NCBI GenBank assembly: GCA_963851325.1
Contig: CAWKOR010000002.1
Location: 310,001-374,000, forward strand
From: DATGKG01 sp963851325
GTDB lineage: Bacteria > Desulfobacterota > Binatia > Binatales > Binataceae
Direction: 5' to 3'
DNA: 64,000 nucleotides
Under the pieces are notes generated by a model, which made no database searches, had not been told where the DNA came from, and was given only the letters and a program-made list of their open reading frames with translations. A program made the position numbers and the translations under genes. Below are positions 1 to 7,543 of the stretch, piece after piece (the stretch's first letter is position 1; each line of letters starts with the position of its first letter).

Positions 1-1368
1 CACCCCCTTGTCGGCCTGGAGATGGAACTGGCGCGCAATCTCGGCCGTGATATCGCCGACCTGCATGCCCCAGTTGGTGCCCGGCTCCTCGGCCTTGGCA
101 GTCTGCACCTGCGCCTCTTTCAACTCGCCGACTGTGACCTGAAGGGTCTTATGCTTGCCGTTGCGGACGACCTCGACGTCGACCGTCTTGTTGATCGGGG
201 TGTCGGCGACCAGCACCGGGAGTTCATGCTCGTCATGCACTTCCTTACCGTTGAACTTGAGCACCACATCGCCACGCTCCAGCCCCGACTTCGCCGCGGG
301 ACCGTCCTTCTCGATGCTCGCGACCAGCGCGCCCTCAGGCTTGGCGAGGCCGAACGACTGCGCGAGGTCCGGGGTCACTTCCTGGATCTCCACTCCCAGC
401 CATCCGCGCACCACGCGTCCATGCGCCTTGAGCTGGTCCATCACGTGCTTGGCGAGATTGACCGGGATCGCGAAACCGATTCCCGCATTGGTTCCGGTGC
501 GGCTGTAGATCGCGGTATTGATGCCGATGACCTGCCCCTGGGTATTGAACAACGGGCCACCCGAATTTCCGGGATTGATGGAAGCGTCGGTCTGGATGAA
601 ATCGTCGTAGTTGCCGCCGAGCATGCGCCCTTTGGCGCTGATGATGCCGGCCGTGGTGGTCAGCGTGAACCCGAATGGATTGCCGATCGCGACCACCCAG
701 TCGCCAACATCCATGTTGTCGGAATTGCCCAGCTCGGCGACCGGCAGCGGATCCTTGCTCTCGATCTTGATCAGCGCGAGATCGGTCTTGGCGTCCTTGC
801 CGATGACCTTGGCGGTGAATTCGCGCTTGTCCATCAACGTGACATGGATTTCTTCAGCGCCGCCCACCACGTGATTGTTGGTCATGATGTAGCCGTCGGG
901 CGAAACGATGACACCCGATCCCAAGCCGTGTTGCTTGTAATCGTGCGGAGTCTGGCCGAAGAAGCGCCGGAACTGCTCAAATGGATCGCCGCCGCTGCCG
1001 GGAGGCATTCCTGGAGGTCCTTCGGGGCCGGCGCCCTCATCAGGGCCACCTTCATCGGGTCCGCCCTGCATCCCGCCGACCTTGACTTCCTGAACCACCG
1101 CGACGTTGACCACCGTGGGTTTCACGTGCTTGACCAACGGCGCGAACGAGGTGATGACGCCCACCTTTTCGTTCGGCTCGGGCTGATTGGCCGGGGCGGG
1201 CGAAACGTTCTGGGCGGTGGATTGCTCCTGCTGTGGAGACTCCGCGGCAGGGCTGGACTGGGCTGCGGGCTTTTCCGAACCCCAAAGCTGAAACGCGCCC
1301 GCACGCGCGAATGCGACGACCAATCCGATGATGACGCCAATCGACACGGCGCCGATTTTCTTGATCAT
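1..1368 (-). CDS. htrA: Periplasmic serine protease, DegP/HtrA family (partial at left edge)
   Basis: ATP-independent periplasmic protease/chaperone that degrades misfolded envelope proteins. The first 456 codons are present; the 3' end is beyond the left edge. An N-terminal signal anchor (residues about 4-22) is followed by a Pro/Gln/Gly-rich linker (about 30-135), then a trypsin-like domain with His166 (NNHVV), Asp196 (TDLAL) and Ser269 (GNSGG). A first PDZ domain lies at about 310-395, and a second is just beginning at the edge. The ATG at 1368 has a strong AGGAGGGA ribosome site. The long Gly-rich loop before the catalytic domain (GGPDEGGPDEG) is unusual in length. The family assignment is secure; which HtrA paralogue it is cannot be decided. 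Confidence 0.95.
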   Translation of the reverse strand, partial: MIKKIGAVSIGVIIGLVVAFARAGAFQLWGSEKPAAQSSPAAESPQQEQSTAQNVSPAPANQPEPNEKVGVITSFAPLVKHVKPTVVNVAVVQEVKVGGMQGGPDEGGPDEGAGPEGPPGMPPGSGGDPFEQFRRFFGQTPHDYKQHGLGSGVIVSPDGYIMTNNHVVGGAEEIHVTLMDKREFTAKVIGKDAKTDLALIKIESKDPLPVAELGNSDNMDVGDWVVAIGNPFGFTLTTTAGIISAKGRMLGGNYDDFIQTDASINPGNSGGPLFNTQGQVIGINTAIYSRTGTNAGIGFAIPVNLAKHVMDQLKAHGRVVRGWLGVEIQEVTPDLAQSFGLAKPEGALVASIEKDGPAAKSGLERGDVVLKFNGKEVHDEHELPVLVADTPINKTVDVEVVRNGKHKTLQVTVGELKEAQVQTAKAEEPGTNWGMQVGDITAEIARQFHLQADKGV

Positions 1369-1644
1369 GAATCCCTCCTGGCCTGTGCAGACGGATCACA
1401 CACTAATCCGGCCGCAACGAAAACCACACTCTCTCGCATATTGTGACGATAGCCATCGTCCAAAATTCAGCCGCTGCCCCAAATAGTTAGACGAATGCAA
1501 AGTGTAGCGCGGCGATGGCGGGTCGCCCTGATCGTAGCAAGCAGCGCCGATGTATCAAGTAGGGGCTATCAAAAAAGGCATCGCAGCGCCGGTGACGCGA
1601 ACTCCGGCATCCGCCGCCACAGCGTCCAAAATAGAAGTATCGCT

Positions 1645-2331
1645 TTAGATTTGTCCGCGACGCGAAATCCGCCGCGCTTCCCGCCCCGCAGCCGGGTCAT
1701 CCTCGAACAGATCACGATGCCGATCGATCTCGGCCATCGCCCATTCGCAGAACTCCACCTCCTCGCTGGCAAACCCGATTCCGCGCCGCAGCGTGAAGTA
1801 GACGAACATCTGGTTGACGTCCTGGTAGGGCCCGGCCTCAGTGATCGCGCGATCGTAGCCGCGCAGCTCTTCGAGGTAGGCTGCCATCGCATCGCGCATT
1901 TCGGCAAACTTCGCGCGTGCACCGTCGGCGCCCAGATGCCCGAAGAAGCGGCTCTTGAGCAGCGGAGGATTCTTCATCTTGAACGGCTCGTACCGGCTCC
2001 CGAGCCATTCGAGCATCACCCGGCGACCCTCGGCGGTGATCGAGTAAACCCGTTTGTTGGGACGTCCGCGCTGGATGATCTCGCGTCCGGCAATCCATCC
2101 GTCGTGCTCCATCCGATCCAGGGTGGGATAAATCTGGCCGGGATGTGCATGCCAGTAGTGCACCATCGAGATACGGAAGATCTGCACCAGGTCATAACCG
2201 GAGCGCGCGGGTTGCTCGGCGATGAGACCGAGCAGTGCGAGTTCGAGCGACGCCTTGATGCGCGGCGAGGCAGCCTCGCGCCGCCCCGCCGCCATCGTCG
2301 TATCTCTTCTATTTGTAGTCTTCTTCTTCAT
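1645..2331 (-). CDS. PadR family transcriptional regulator
   Basis: 228 residues: an N-terminal winged helix (about 25-100, with ELALLGLIAEQPARSGYDL and the wing GRPNKRVYSIT) and a C-terminal helical Vir-like dimerisation domain, as in PadR subfamily-2 proteins. PadR proteins usually repress a neighbouring gene until a small ligand, often a phenolic or hydrophobic compound, binds. It lies 42 bp downstream of, and codirectional with, the carotenoid oxygenase gene, so autoregulation of that unit is likely. The start at 2331 has an AAGGGG ribosome site buried in a hairpin (2338-2361). An internal ATG at 2295 is an alternative start. Confidence 0.9.
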   Translation of the reverse strand: MKKKTTNRRDTTMAAGRREAASPRIKASLELALLGLIAEQPARSGYDLVQIFRISMVHYWHAHPGQIYPTLDRMEHDGWIAGREIIQRGRPNKRVYSITAEGRRVMLEWLGSRYEPFKMKNPPLLKSRFFGHLGADGARAKFAEMRDAMAAYLEELRGYDRAITEAGPYQDVNQMFVYFTLRRGIGFASEEVEFCEWAMAEIDRHRDLFEDDPAAGREARRISRRGQI

Positions 2332-2337
2332 TCGGTT

Positions 2338-2361
2338 CCCCTTCCACTTTAGGGGAAGGGG
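2338..2361 (-). terminator. Hairpin between the carotenoid oxygenase and padR genes, covering the padR ribosome site
   Basis: CCCCTTCC (2338-2345) pairs with GGAAGGGG (2354-2361) around an 8-base loop. On the minus strand the second arm is the Shine-Dalgarno sequence of padR, 7 bases before its ATG. No U-run follows, so it may be a translational-control hairpin or an attenuator rather than a full terminator. Confidence 0.5.
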
Positions 2362-2373
2362 TTAGGAGTTAGG

Positions 2374-3729
2374 TCAGCTCGCCTGCACCCAATTCCCATG
2401 GAACCCGAATGGTACCCGATGCGCCAGCTTCACACGCGCCACCGGCGTCGAGGTGAAATCCGCCGCATCCTGGATCACCAGCTCGCTGCGATTGTTGTCG
2501 CCGTCGTACCACACTGACAGCACCCATCCATCGAGCTCACCAGATTTGTGCGCGCGAGGAACGAACACCGGCTCGCCAGGGCGGGTGTTGGGTCCGAGCG
2601 AGAACTTCTCCGCGGTGTTCTTCTGATAGTCGCGCTTGGTCAGACTGGTGAAGCCGAACCCCGAGGCCGGACGCGCGGAGCCGAAGTATCCGTAGCGATG
2701 CTTGAAGCCCGCGAGACGATCATCGATGCGCGGGAACTCATTGGTCTCGTCATCGATCTGGATCTGCTTCACTCCGCCTTCTTTCATATCGAGCGCGAAG
2801 CGATACGGCTGCGGCTGCCCGCTCGGCCCATTGCCGCTCATGTCGAGGCTGGCCATCCGGCAGAAATCGATCACCACCGAATTGCCCTCTTCGTAGGCGT
2901 TGAGGAAGTGGAACACGAAGAACGCATCGGTCTGGAACCACTTCACCTCGAGGCTCTTGCGATTCATCACTCCGATGCGCGTGCCATGTTGCGGCTCCCA
3001 CTGCAGCGGCGCCTTGCCCTGCGCGACATTCTCGAGGCGAAAGACCGAAGGGCACACGAAGAAGATCGCATAGTTCTCGGTGGTCACGAAGTCGTGCATC
3101 ATCACCGGCAGTCCGGTATCGATCGGATGCGACTCGACCAGGTTCCCTTTCACATCCGCGCGATGCCACGTGACGTACGGCGGCACCGGCTGATAGCCGA
3201 AGAACAGCAGCTCCCCGGTTTTCGGATCGAACTTCGGATGCGCCGTCATCGGGCCGGTAAGGCGATCGCAGAAGTTGTACATCCCCACCGTCTCGAGCGT
3301 CACCGGTTTGAGCTCGTGCGGCAGTCCCCCTTCCCACAACGCCAGCAGCCGATTCGCGTATCCGATGATGTTGGTGTTGGCGGCATTCTTGAACGGACCC
3401 TCGGGACCGACTTCCTTGGGCATCTCGGCCAGCCCGCCGAACAGCGACTTGCCCGCACGCATCTCGGCTGCGAGGCCCGCGGTCTTCACGTAGCGATTGC
3501 GATAGCTGGCCTTGCCGTCGCGCAAGGTGAAGCCGTGAATCATCCCGTCGCCGTCGAACCAGTGATAGCGGCCGCGCGGCGGATAATGCGGATTGGGCCC
3601 GATGCGATAAAGCGAGCCGTCGAGGTCTTTGGGAATCTCGCCGTCGACCAGCAGGTCGAACTCGTCGCCCTCCTCACGCCATGGAGCATAGTTGCCATTG
3701 AGGAATTGATTGGTGGAGTCGTACATCAT
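2374..3729 (-). CDS. Carotenoid oxygenase family protein (RPE65/lignostilbene dioxygenase type)
   Basis: 451 residues, normal length for the family of non-haem Fe(II) oxygenases that cleave a conjugated double bond in carotenoids, apocarotenoids or stilbenes. The four iron-binding histidines of the seven-bladed propeller can be placed at His164 (TAHPK), His212 (MMHDF), His274 (FHFLN) and His444 near the C-terminus (FHGNW). The N-terminal family signature LDGSLYRIGPNP is present. No signal peptide, so cytosolic or membrane-peripheral. The ATG at 3729 has a GAGGAGAG ribosome site. PadR lies downstream, and a palindrome covers its likely promoter. No carotenoid biosynthesis gene is in the window, so the substrate is unknown; aromatic stilbenes are as likely as carotenoids. 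Confidence 0.9.
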   Translation of the reverse strand: MMYDSTNQFLNGNYAPWREEGDEFDLLVDGEIPKDLDGSLYRIGPNPHYPPRGRYHWFDGDGMIHGFTLRDGKASYRNRYVKTAGLAAEMRAGKSLFGGLAEMPKEVGPEGPFKNAANTNIIGYANRLLALWEGGLPHELKPVTLETVGMYNFCDRLTGPMTAHPKFDPKTGELLFFGYQPVPPYVTWHRADVKGNLVESHPIDTGLPVMMHDFVTTENYAIFFVCPSVFRLENVAQGKAPLQWEPQHGTRIGVMNRKSLEVKWFQTDAFFVFHFLNAYEEGNSVVIDFCRMASLDMSGNGPSGQPQPYRFALDMKEGGVKQIQIDDETNEFPRIDDRLAGFKHRYGYFGSARPASGFGFTSLTKRDYQKNTAEKFSLGPNTRPGEPVFVPRAHKSGELDGWVLSVWYDGDNNRSELVIQDAADFTSTPVARVKLAHRVPFGFHGNWVQAS

Positions 3730-3760
3730 GCGGAGCTCTCCTCGCGCGGAATTTACTCAA

Positions 3761-3796
3761 GGAATGTACTATTCCAATATTGAACTATAGAGTCAA
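3761..3796 (-). promoter_or_regulatory. Predicted promoter and operator-like palindrome for the carotenoid oxygenase gene
   Basis: On the minus strand TTGACT (3791-3796) and AATAGT (3768-3773) are separated by exactly 17 bases, a good sigma-70 pair. The -10 lies inside GGAATGTACTATTCC (3761-3775, arms GGAAT/ATTCC), immediately joined to the palindrome CAATATTG (3775-3782). This is a plausible PadR binding site. The promoter for the divergent gene must lie in the same 120 bp. Confidence 0.5.
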
Positions 3797-3852
3797 GCGA
3801 CGATTTGATCTCATCTGATGCCGGGTTGTACGGTCATGTTAAGGTTCTGCCG

Positions 3853-4377
3853 ATGCTGCTTCTTCTGCTGATGTTTGGGCTTGGGTTGTTGGCGTGGACG
3901 TTCATCGAATATGCGATTCACGGATTCCTGAGCCACATCTTCACCACCTTCGCGACGCCCCTGCACCACGAGCATCATCGCAATCCGCATGCGGTGTTCA
4001 CGGTAGGTGCATGGCTCCCGACCGCGATCGTCTCGATGCTCACTTTCGGCATGTTCGGCGTGACTCCGGCGACCACGGTATGGCTCGGGATCGTGGCGGG
4101 CTTTCTCGGCTATGAACTCTTCCACTATCGGATCCACTTCGCGCGCCCGATTTGCGCGCTGGAGGATCGCATGCGCACCCGTCATCTCGCGCATCATCTT
4201 CGTGCGCCGGCGCAGATTTTCGGGGTGACCAATCGCATCTGGGATCGCATACTTGGCACCGAGCCGGATGATGCCCGCCTCGCGGAAATGCGAGCATCGG
4301 TGGCGACCACCCAACCGCTGACCGGGCCAAGCAACTTCCTTCTCATCTTCCAGCCTTGGTTCTTCCTCACGCGCTAG
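3853..4377 (+). CDS. Fatty acid hydroxylase / sterol desaturase superfamily membrane protein
   Basis: 174 residues with the eight-histidine di-iron pattern of membrane hydroxylases. His23 and His28 (EYAIHGFLSH), HHEHH at 38-42, His91 and His95 (FHYRIH), and His111, His114, His115 (RHLAHH) lie between hydrophobic segments (2-18, 48-87). The family hydroxylates or desaturates lipid or carotenoid chains. The closest small bacterial relatives include beta-carotene hydroxylase-like proteins, which would fit the divergent carotenoid oxygenase, but this is inference. ATG 3853 is preferred because TAAGG lies 8 bases upstream; a TTG at 3805 would add 16 residues. Confidence 0.8.
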   Translation: MLLLLLMFGLGLLAWTFIEYAIHGFLSHIFTTFATPLHHEHHRNPHAVFTVGAWLPTAIVSMLTFGMFGVTPATTVWLGIVAGFLGYELFHYRIHFARPICALEDRMRTRHLAHHLRAPAQIFGVTNRIWDRILGTEPDDARLAEMRASVATTQPLTGPSNFLLIFQPWFFLTR

Positions 4378-5103
4378 CCCCGGCCTTTCCAGCCCCTGAG
4401 TTTGCGAAGCCGCAATTTGGGAGAGGACAGTTGGCGGCATTGCCGCTAACTTGGTGAGGGCCGGAGGCGCTGCGCCACCGGCGTTGGCCCACCATCCGCG
4501 CTCCGGAAAGTGCAGCATTTGTGCGGATAAAGTGGCTTTGTTTTTGCGCATTCGGCGTTCCACTTCGCGCCATTCGAGGTTTTTCGCCGTCCCTCAGGAC
4601 CATCGCTCGACGTTGTCGAGTGGTGGCTTTGTTTTTTGCGATTTTGTATCTCTTCTGGCGTCCCTTCTCTCGCTTGCGGGAGAAGGTGGACGGCGCGCTG
4701 GTCGCTCTTGGTGTTGCGACCAGCGTGACGGCCGGATGAGGGCCGGTCGCGCTTCGCGACCGGTGGTGGAAGACCACCTGCCTCCGTAAAAGCGCAGCAT
4801 TCGTGCGGATAAAGTGGGTTTGTTTTTGCGATTTCTGAGGTTCGACTTCGCACCACGCGAGGTTCTTCGCGCAACGCTCAGGACCACCGCTCGCGATGCT
4901 CGCGATGGCTTTGTTTTTGCGCATTCGGCGTTCCACTTCGCACCACGCGAGGTCCTTCGCCGAGACCTCAGGACCACCACTCGACGTTGTCGAGTGGTGG
5001 CTTTGTTTTGTCATTTTCCGATGCTGTGCCACGTCAAAACGACTGCGACGCACATGCGGCGCCGCAACTGCATGATAGCAGAGCTCGACCGGCAGCGAAT
5101 CAG
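4378..5103. repeat. Non-coding block of hairpin-bearing direct repeats
   Basis: No credible gene lies in these 726 bases. Three related units of about 95-110 bp run at roughly 4531-4625, 4819-4910 and 4908-5010. Each has a GTGGCTTTGTTTTTGCG-like start, a CACTTCGCACCACGCGAGGT-like middle, then CTCAGGACCA and a hairpin followed by GGCTTTGTTTT. A leader AGCATT(T/C)GTGCGGATAAAGTGG occurs at 4514 and 4797. A separate 9-bp stem hairpin (4743-4763, CCGGTCGCG/CGCGACCGG) sits between units one and two. Reading frames through it are repetitive and low complexity, so it is treated as repeats. Related words occur inside the gene at 33452-34285. Confidence 0.7.
4974..5009 (+). terminator. Strong hairpin with T-rich tail at the end of the third repeat unit
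   Basis: A perfect 12-bp stem, CCACCACTCGAC (4974-4985) with GTCGAGTGGTGG (4989-5000), and a 3-base loop, followed by CTTTGTTTT. It has the form of an intrinsic terminator on the plus strand. Imperfect versions end the other two repeat units (about 4602-4635 and 4884-4918). Confidence 0.6.
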
Positions 5104-5880
5104 CTATTTCCGAATCGTCACGCGCATCCCCGACCACTCATCGTTGATGCGCGTGATGCGGAAGTCCACCAGGCCCACATCCAAGACCGCTTTGCGAATG
5201 ATGTTCTGGTTGAGCAATTCCGCACCCTTGCGCCAGATGATCCATAGCCGCCCCGATGCCGCATGAGGTTTCATCGCGACGATGCGATCGCGGAGTTTCT
5301 CCGGCGAGTGCACGAACCATAGCGTCAGGTCGCGCGGGGAATTGCCGCTATGCATCTTCGCGCCCTCGGGAAGCATGCCCAAGGTCGCTCGGAATTCGGA
5401 CGGCTCGCTCATCGACGCGACGATCGAGCCCGCCTTGATGCCCAACTTGTCCGTTAGCGACTTTCCCTCGTAGGCCGCGAACACCGACAGCTTCTTCCCA
5501 CCCTTTGGAGGCTTGGCGCGCGCCTTCTCAAGCGCAGATCCGATGCGAGGCCATGTCGTAGCGATTGCATCGGGCAGCAGTTTCTTGATCGATGCGACTT
5601 TGTCGTCGGCGCCCTCCACGAGGATGAACGGAACGGTCACCAGCGCGCTATGCGATCGCATCGCCACTGCGATATCGCGTCCGGTGGATGGGCTGCGCGA
5701 GAGATCGATCACCACCGCGCATGGCACCTCCGTCTTCTTGCGGATGATCGCGGGACTGCTCCACGGCCCGCCCACGATGCGATATCCGAGCGCGCTCAGT
5801 GCCGCCGCGCGCGTCGATGCATCGGCGCTCGAATGCAGCCACACCAGCGGCGTTTCGCTTTTCTTCGGTTTCAGCTTCAA
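5104..5880 (-). CDS. DUF3052-like C-terminal domain protein with receiver-like N-terminus
   Basis: 258 residues. The N-terminal half (about 10-110) has the alternating strand/helix pattern of a response-regulator-like fold but lacks an obvious phospho-acceptor pocket. The C-terminal half (about 130-258), beginning ..SLTDKLGIKAGS, with DLTLWFVHSPEKL and ending in ..GMRVTIRK, matches the DUF3052 type of uncharacterised small proteins. It starts with TTG at 5880, one base after the TAG stop of the beta-lactamase-like gene; no other start is near, so translational coupling is likely. Function unknown. Confidence 0.7.
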   Translation of the reverse strand: MKLKPKKSETPLVWLHSSADASTRAAALSALGYRIVGGPWSSPAIIRKKTEVPCAVVIDLSRSPSTGRDIAVAMRSHSALVTVPFILVEGADDKVASIKKLLPDAIATTWPRIGSALEKARAKPPKGGKKLSVFAAYEGKSLTDKLGIKAGSIVASMSEPSEFRATLGMLPEGAKMHSGNSPRDLTLWFVHSPEKLRDRIVAMKPHAASGRLWIIWRKGAELLNQNIIRKAVLDVGLVDFRITRINDEWSGMRVTIRK

Positions 5881-5881
5881 G

Positions 5882-7291
5882 CTATTCGGCGACCGGCTCG
5901 ATCTTTCGAAAGGCCCACGAATGCGACATCAGGAAGCCGGTCACTCTTCCGTCGTTGGCGACCCGGAAAAGCAACGGCTCTCCGGCGGGCCGACCGCTCT
6001 CGACGGTGAACAGCGTCGGGTCATCGGTGGGGATCAAGCGCTGATCCGGCGCGGGCGGTACGATGGCACTGCCCGGATTCAAAATCACCAGCTCTGCATT
6101 GCGGCTCGCGATCAACGCGACGCCGCCCATTTGCACATCCTCGTATCTGCCGATGAAGCGCTGATACTTCTCCGGCGTGGGAACCATTTTGCGCAACGGG
6201 AGCGCCGCGTCCGACGACTCGCGAATCGCTGGAATTATGGTTTCGAGTATCTCGTGGCCCAGGACATCGAACGCCATGTTTGGATTGCCGTTGGTCAAGA
6301 CGATCGTTCCGACGCGATGCAGCTTGTTGAAGGTGATCTTGGTCAGGAAGCCATGAATGCCACCGCTATGGTGATGATAGATGTTCTCGCCGCGGCGGTC
6401 CGCGCGCCATCCGAGCCCATAGCCGCCCATCCAGTTCGGCTCCATGAACCGCGGGCGATGCATCGCGGTAAGCGACGCGCCCTTGAGCACCTGCGTCCCG
6501 TCGCGCTTCTCGGCCTTGGTGCGAAACTGCAATGAGATCCAACGCGCGAGATCTTTCACCGATGAGTACAGCGAGCCGGCGGCATCCCATCCGCGTAGCG
6601 GCGGATGCGGCGCGACCTGCGGGGCGCCCTCAAGCATGCGAATTGTGTATCCGGTCGCCATGCCCGGACGCATTGTATCGGTGAGCACGAAGCCGCTGGC
6701 GCTCATCCCGAGCGGGTGCAGGAGGTTGCACTCGATGTAGTCGGCATACGGTATCCCGCTGAGGCGACGAATCACCTCGCCCATCAGCGCGAAGCCAAGG
6801 TTGGAATATTTGTATTGGGTCTCTGGTTCGATGACGATTTCGGTGTGCGGCAGCGCCGCAATCATCTCCTCGATCGAAGGAAACTCCAGCCGCTCCCATC
6901 CGCTGTTCGGCCCCTCGCCCGAGAGTCCCGAGGTGTGCGTGAGCAGACGGCGAATGGTCACGCCTTCGGGAGTACCGAAGCGCGCTTTCGCTGCGGCAAA
7001 TTCCGGGATGTAGCGAACGATCGGATCATCGATGGCGAGCTTGCCCTCGTCGCGAAGCTGCATGATGGCAGTTGCGGTGAAGGTCTTGGTGATCGAGCCG
7101 CATCGAAACAGCGTATCGGCATCCATCGCGCGATCGCCGGCGAGGTCGGCATAGCCGAAGCCGCGGCTCCATGCGAGTTGCTGGTCGCGCACGATTCCAA
7201 TCGCGGCGCCCGGAATGTGCTCGCGCTCCAGCGCGCGATTGACGATCGCCTCGAGTTTCGGGATCAGCGGCTGCAACACCTGGTCTTTCAT
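5882..7291 (-). CDS. Serine hydrolase, beta-lactamase class C / penicillin-binding fold
   Basis: 469 residues from ATG 7291. The active-site motifs of the class C/EstB family are clear: Ser66-x-x-Lys69 (SITK), Tyr162-Ser-Asn164 (YSN), and His308-Ser-Gly310 (HSG) in place of KTG. A C-terminal lipocalin-like beta domain (about 365-469) follows, as in many bacterial esterases, D-aminopeptidases and LACTB-like proteins. No signal peptide is visible, so a cytosolic esterase or peptidase role is more likely than drug resistance. The open frame continues upstream to 8320, but that part is antisense to the peroxidase gene and is not coding. Confidence 0.88.
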   Translation of the reverse strand: MKDQVLQPLIPKLEAIVNRALEREHIPGAAIGIVRDQQLAWSRGFGYADLAGDRAMDADTLFRCGSITKTFTATAIMQLRDEGKLAIDDPIVRYIPEFAAAKARFGTPEGVTIRRLLTHTSGLSGEGPNSGWERLEFPSIEEMIAALPHTEIVIEPETQYKYSNLGFALMGEVIRRLSGIPYADYIECNLLHPLGMSASGFVLTDTMRPGMATGYTIRMLEGAPQVAPHPPLRGWDAAGSLYSSVKDLARWISLQFRTKAEKRDGTQVLKGASLTAMHRPRFMEPNWMGGYGLGWRADRRGENIYHHHSGGIHGFLTKITFNKLHRVGTIVLTNGNPNMAFDVLGHEILETIIPAIRESSDAALPLRKMVPTPEKYQRFIGRYEDVQMGGVALIASRNAELVILNPGSAIVPPAPDQRLIPTDDPTLFTVESGRPAGEPLLFRVANDGRVTGFLMSHSWAFRKIEPVAE

Positions 7292-7414
7292 GGAATACCT
7301 CGCGGACTGGATTGACAGCGTCGCACCGGCGCGGCGGGTCTGCAACTTTGGGCTCCACCACAGGCGGTGCGGTCCGCAATACCGCTCGTCGCCGACTGGG
7401 GTAGAATATATTAC

Positions 7415-7534
7415 GTGAAGTCGAATCCGTTTCCGTGGTTTCCGTGGTGGCCCAAGATCGAGGAAACCCACTATCTGCCGATCCTGGTCATCGGCCTGCT
7501 GCTTGCGGCGACACTCGCGTATCTGGTTTTGTAA
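7415..7534 (+). CDS. 39-residue single-span membrane protein
   Basis: Starts at GTG 7415 and reads VKSNPFPWFPWWPKIEETHY, then a single hydrophobic helix (LPILVIGLLLAATLAYLVL) to the stop. No clear ribosome site, but TAGAAT (7402-7407) ends 7 bases before the GTG, suggesting a -10 box and a leaderless message. The stop is 9 bases before the peroxidase start, so the two are probably cotranscribed. It may anchor or assist the di-heme peroxidase. The aromatic, Pro/Trp-rich start followed by one helix is typical of real small membrane subunits, but no family was recognised. Confidence 0.6.
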   Translation: MKSNPFPWFPWWPKIEETHYLPILVIGLLLAATLAYLVL

Positions 7535-7543
7535 ACCGAGCCG

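Noticed and set aside
22..1446. A 474-codon open frame on the plus strand opposite the HtrA gene
   Set aside because: It is antisense to a gene with an intact catalytic triad and strong ribosome site. Its Leu/Arg/Asp-rich product has no family features, as expected for GC-rich antisense frames.
2548..3783. A 411-codon plus-strand frame opposite the carotenoid oxygenase
   Set aside because: Antisense shadow; the minus strand has all four iron histidines.
4367..5137. A 256-codon minus-strand frame through the repeat block
   Set aside because: The product is made of repeated words (KNKA, KQSHF, WCEVE) generated by the DNA repeats, has no ribosome site and no domain; treated as repeats.
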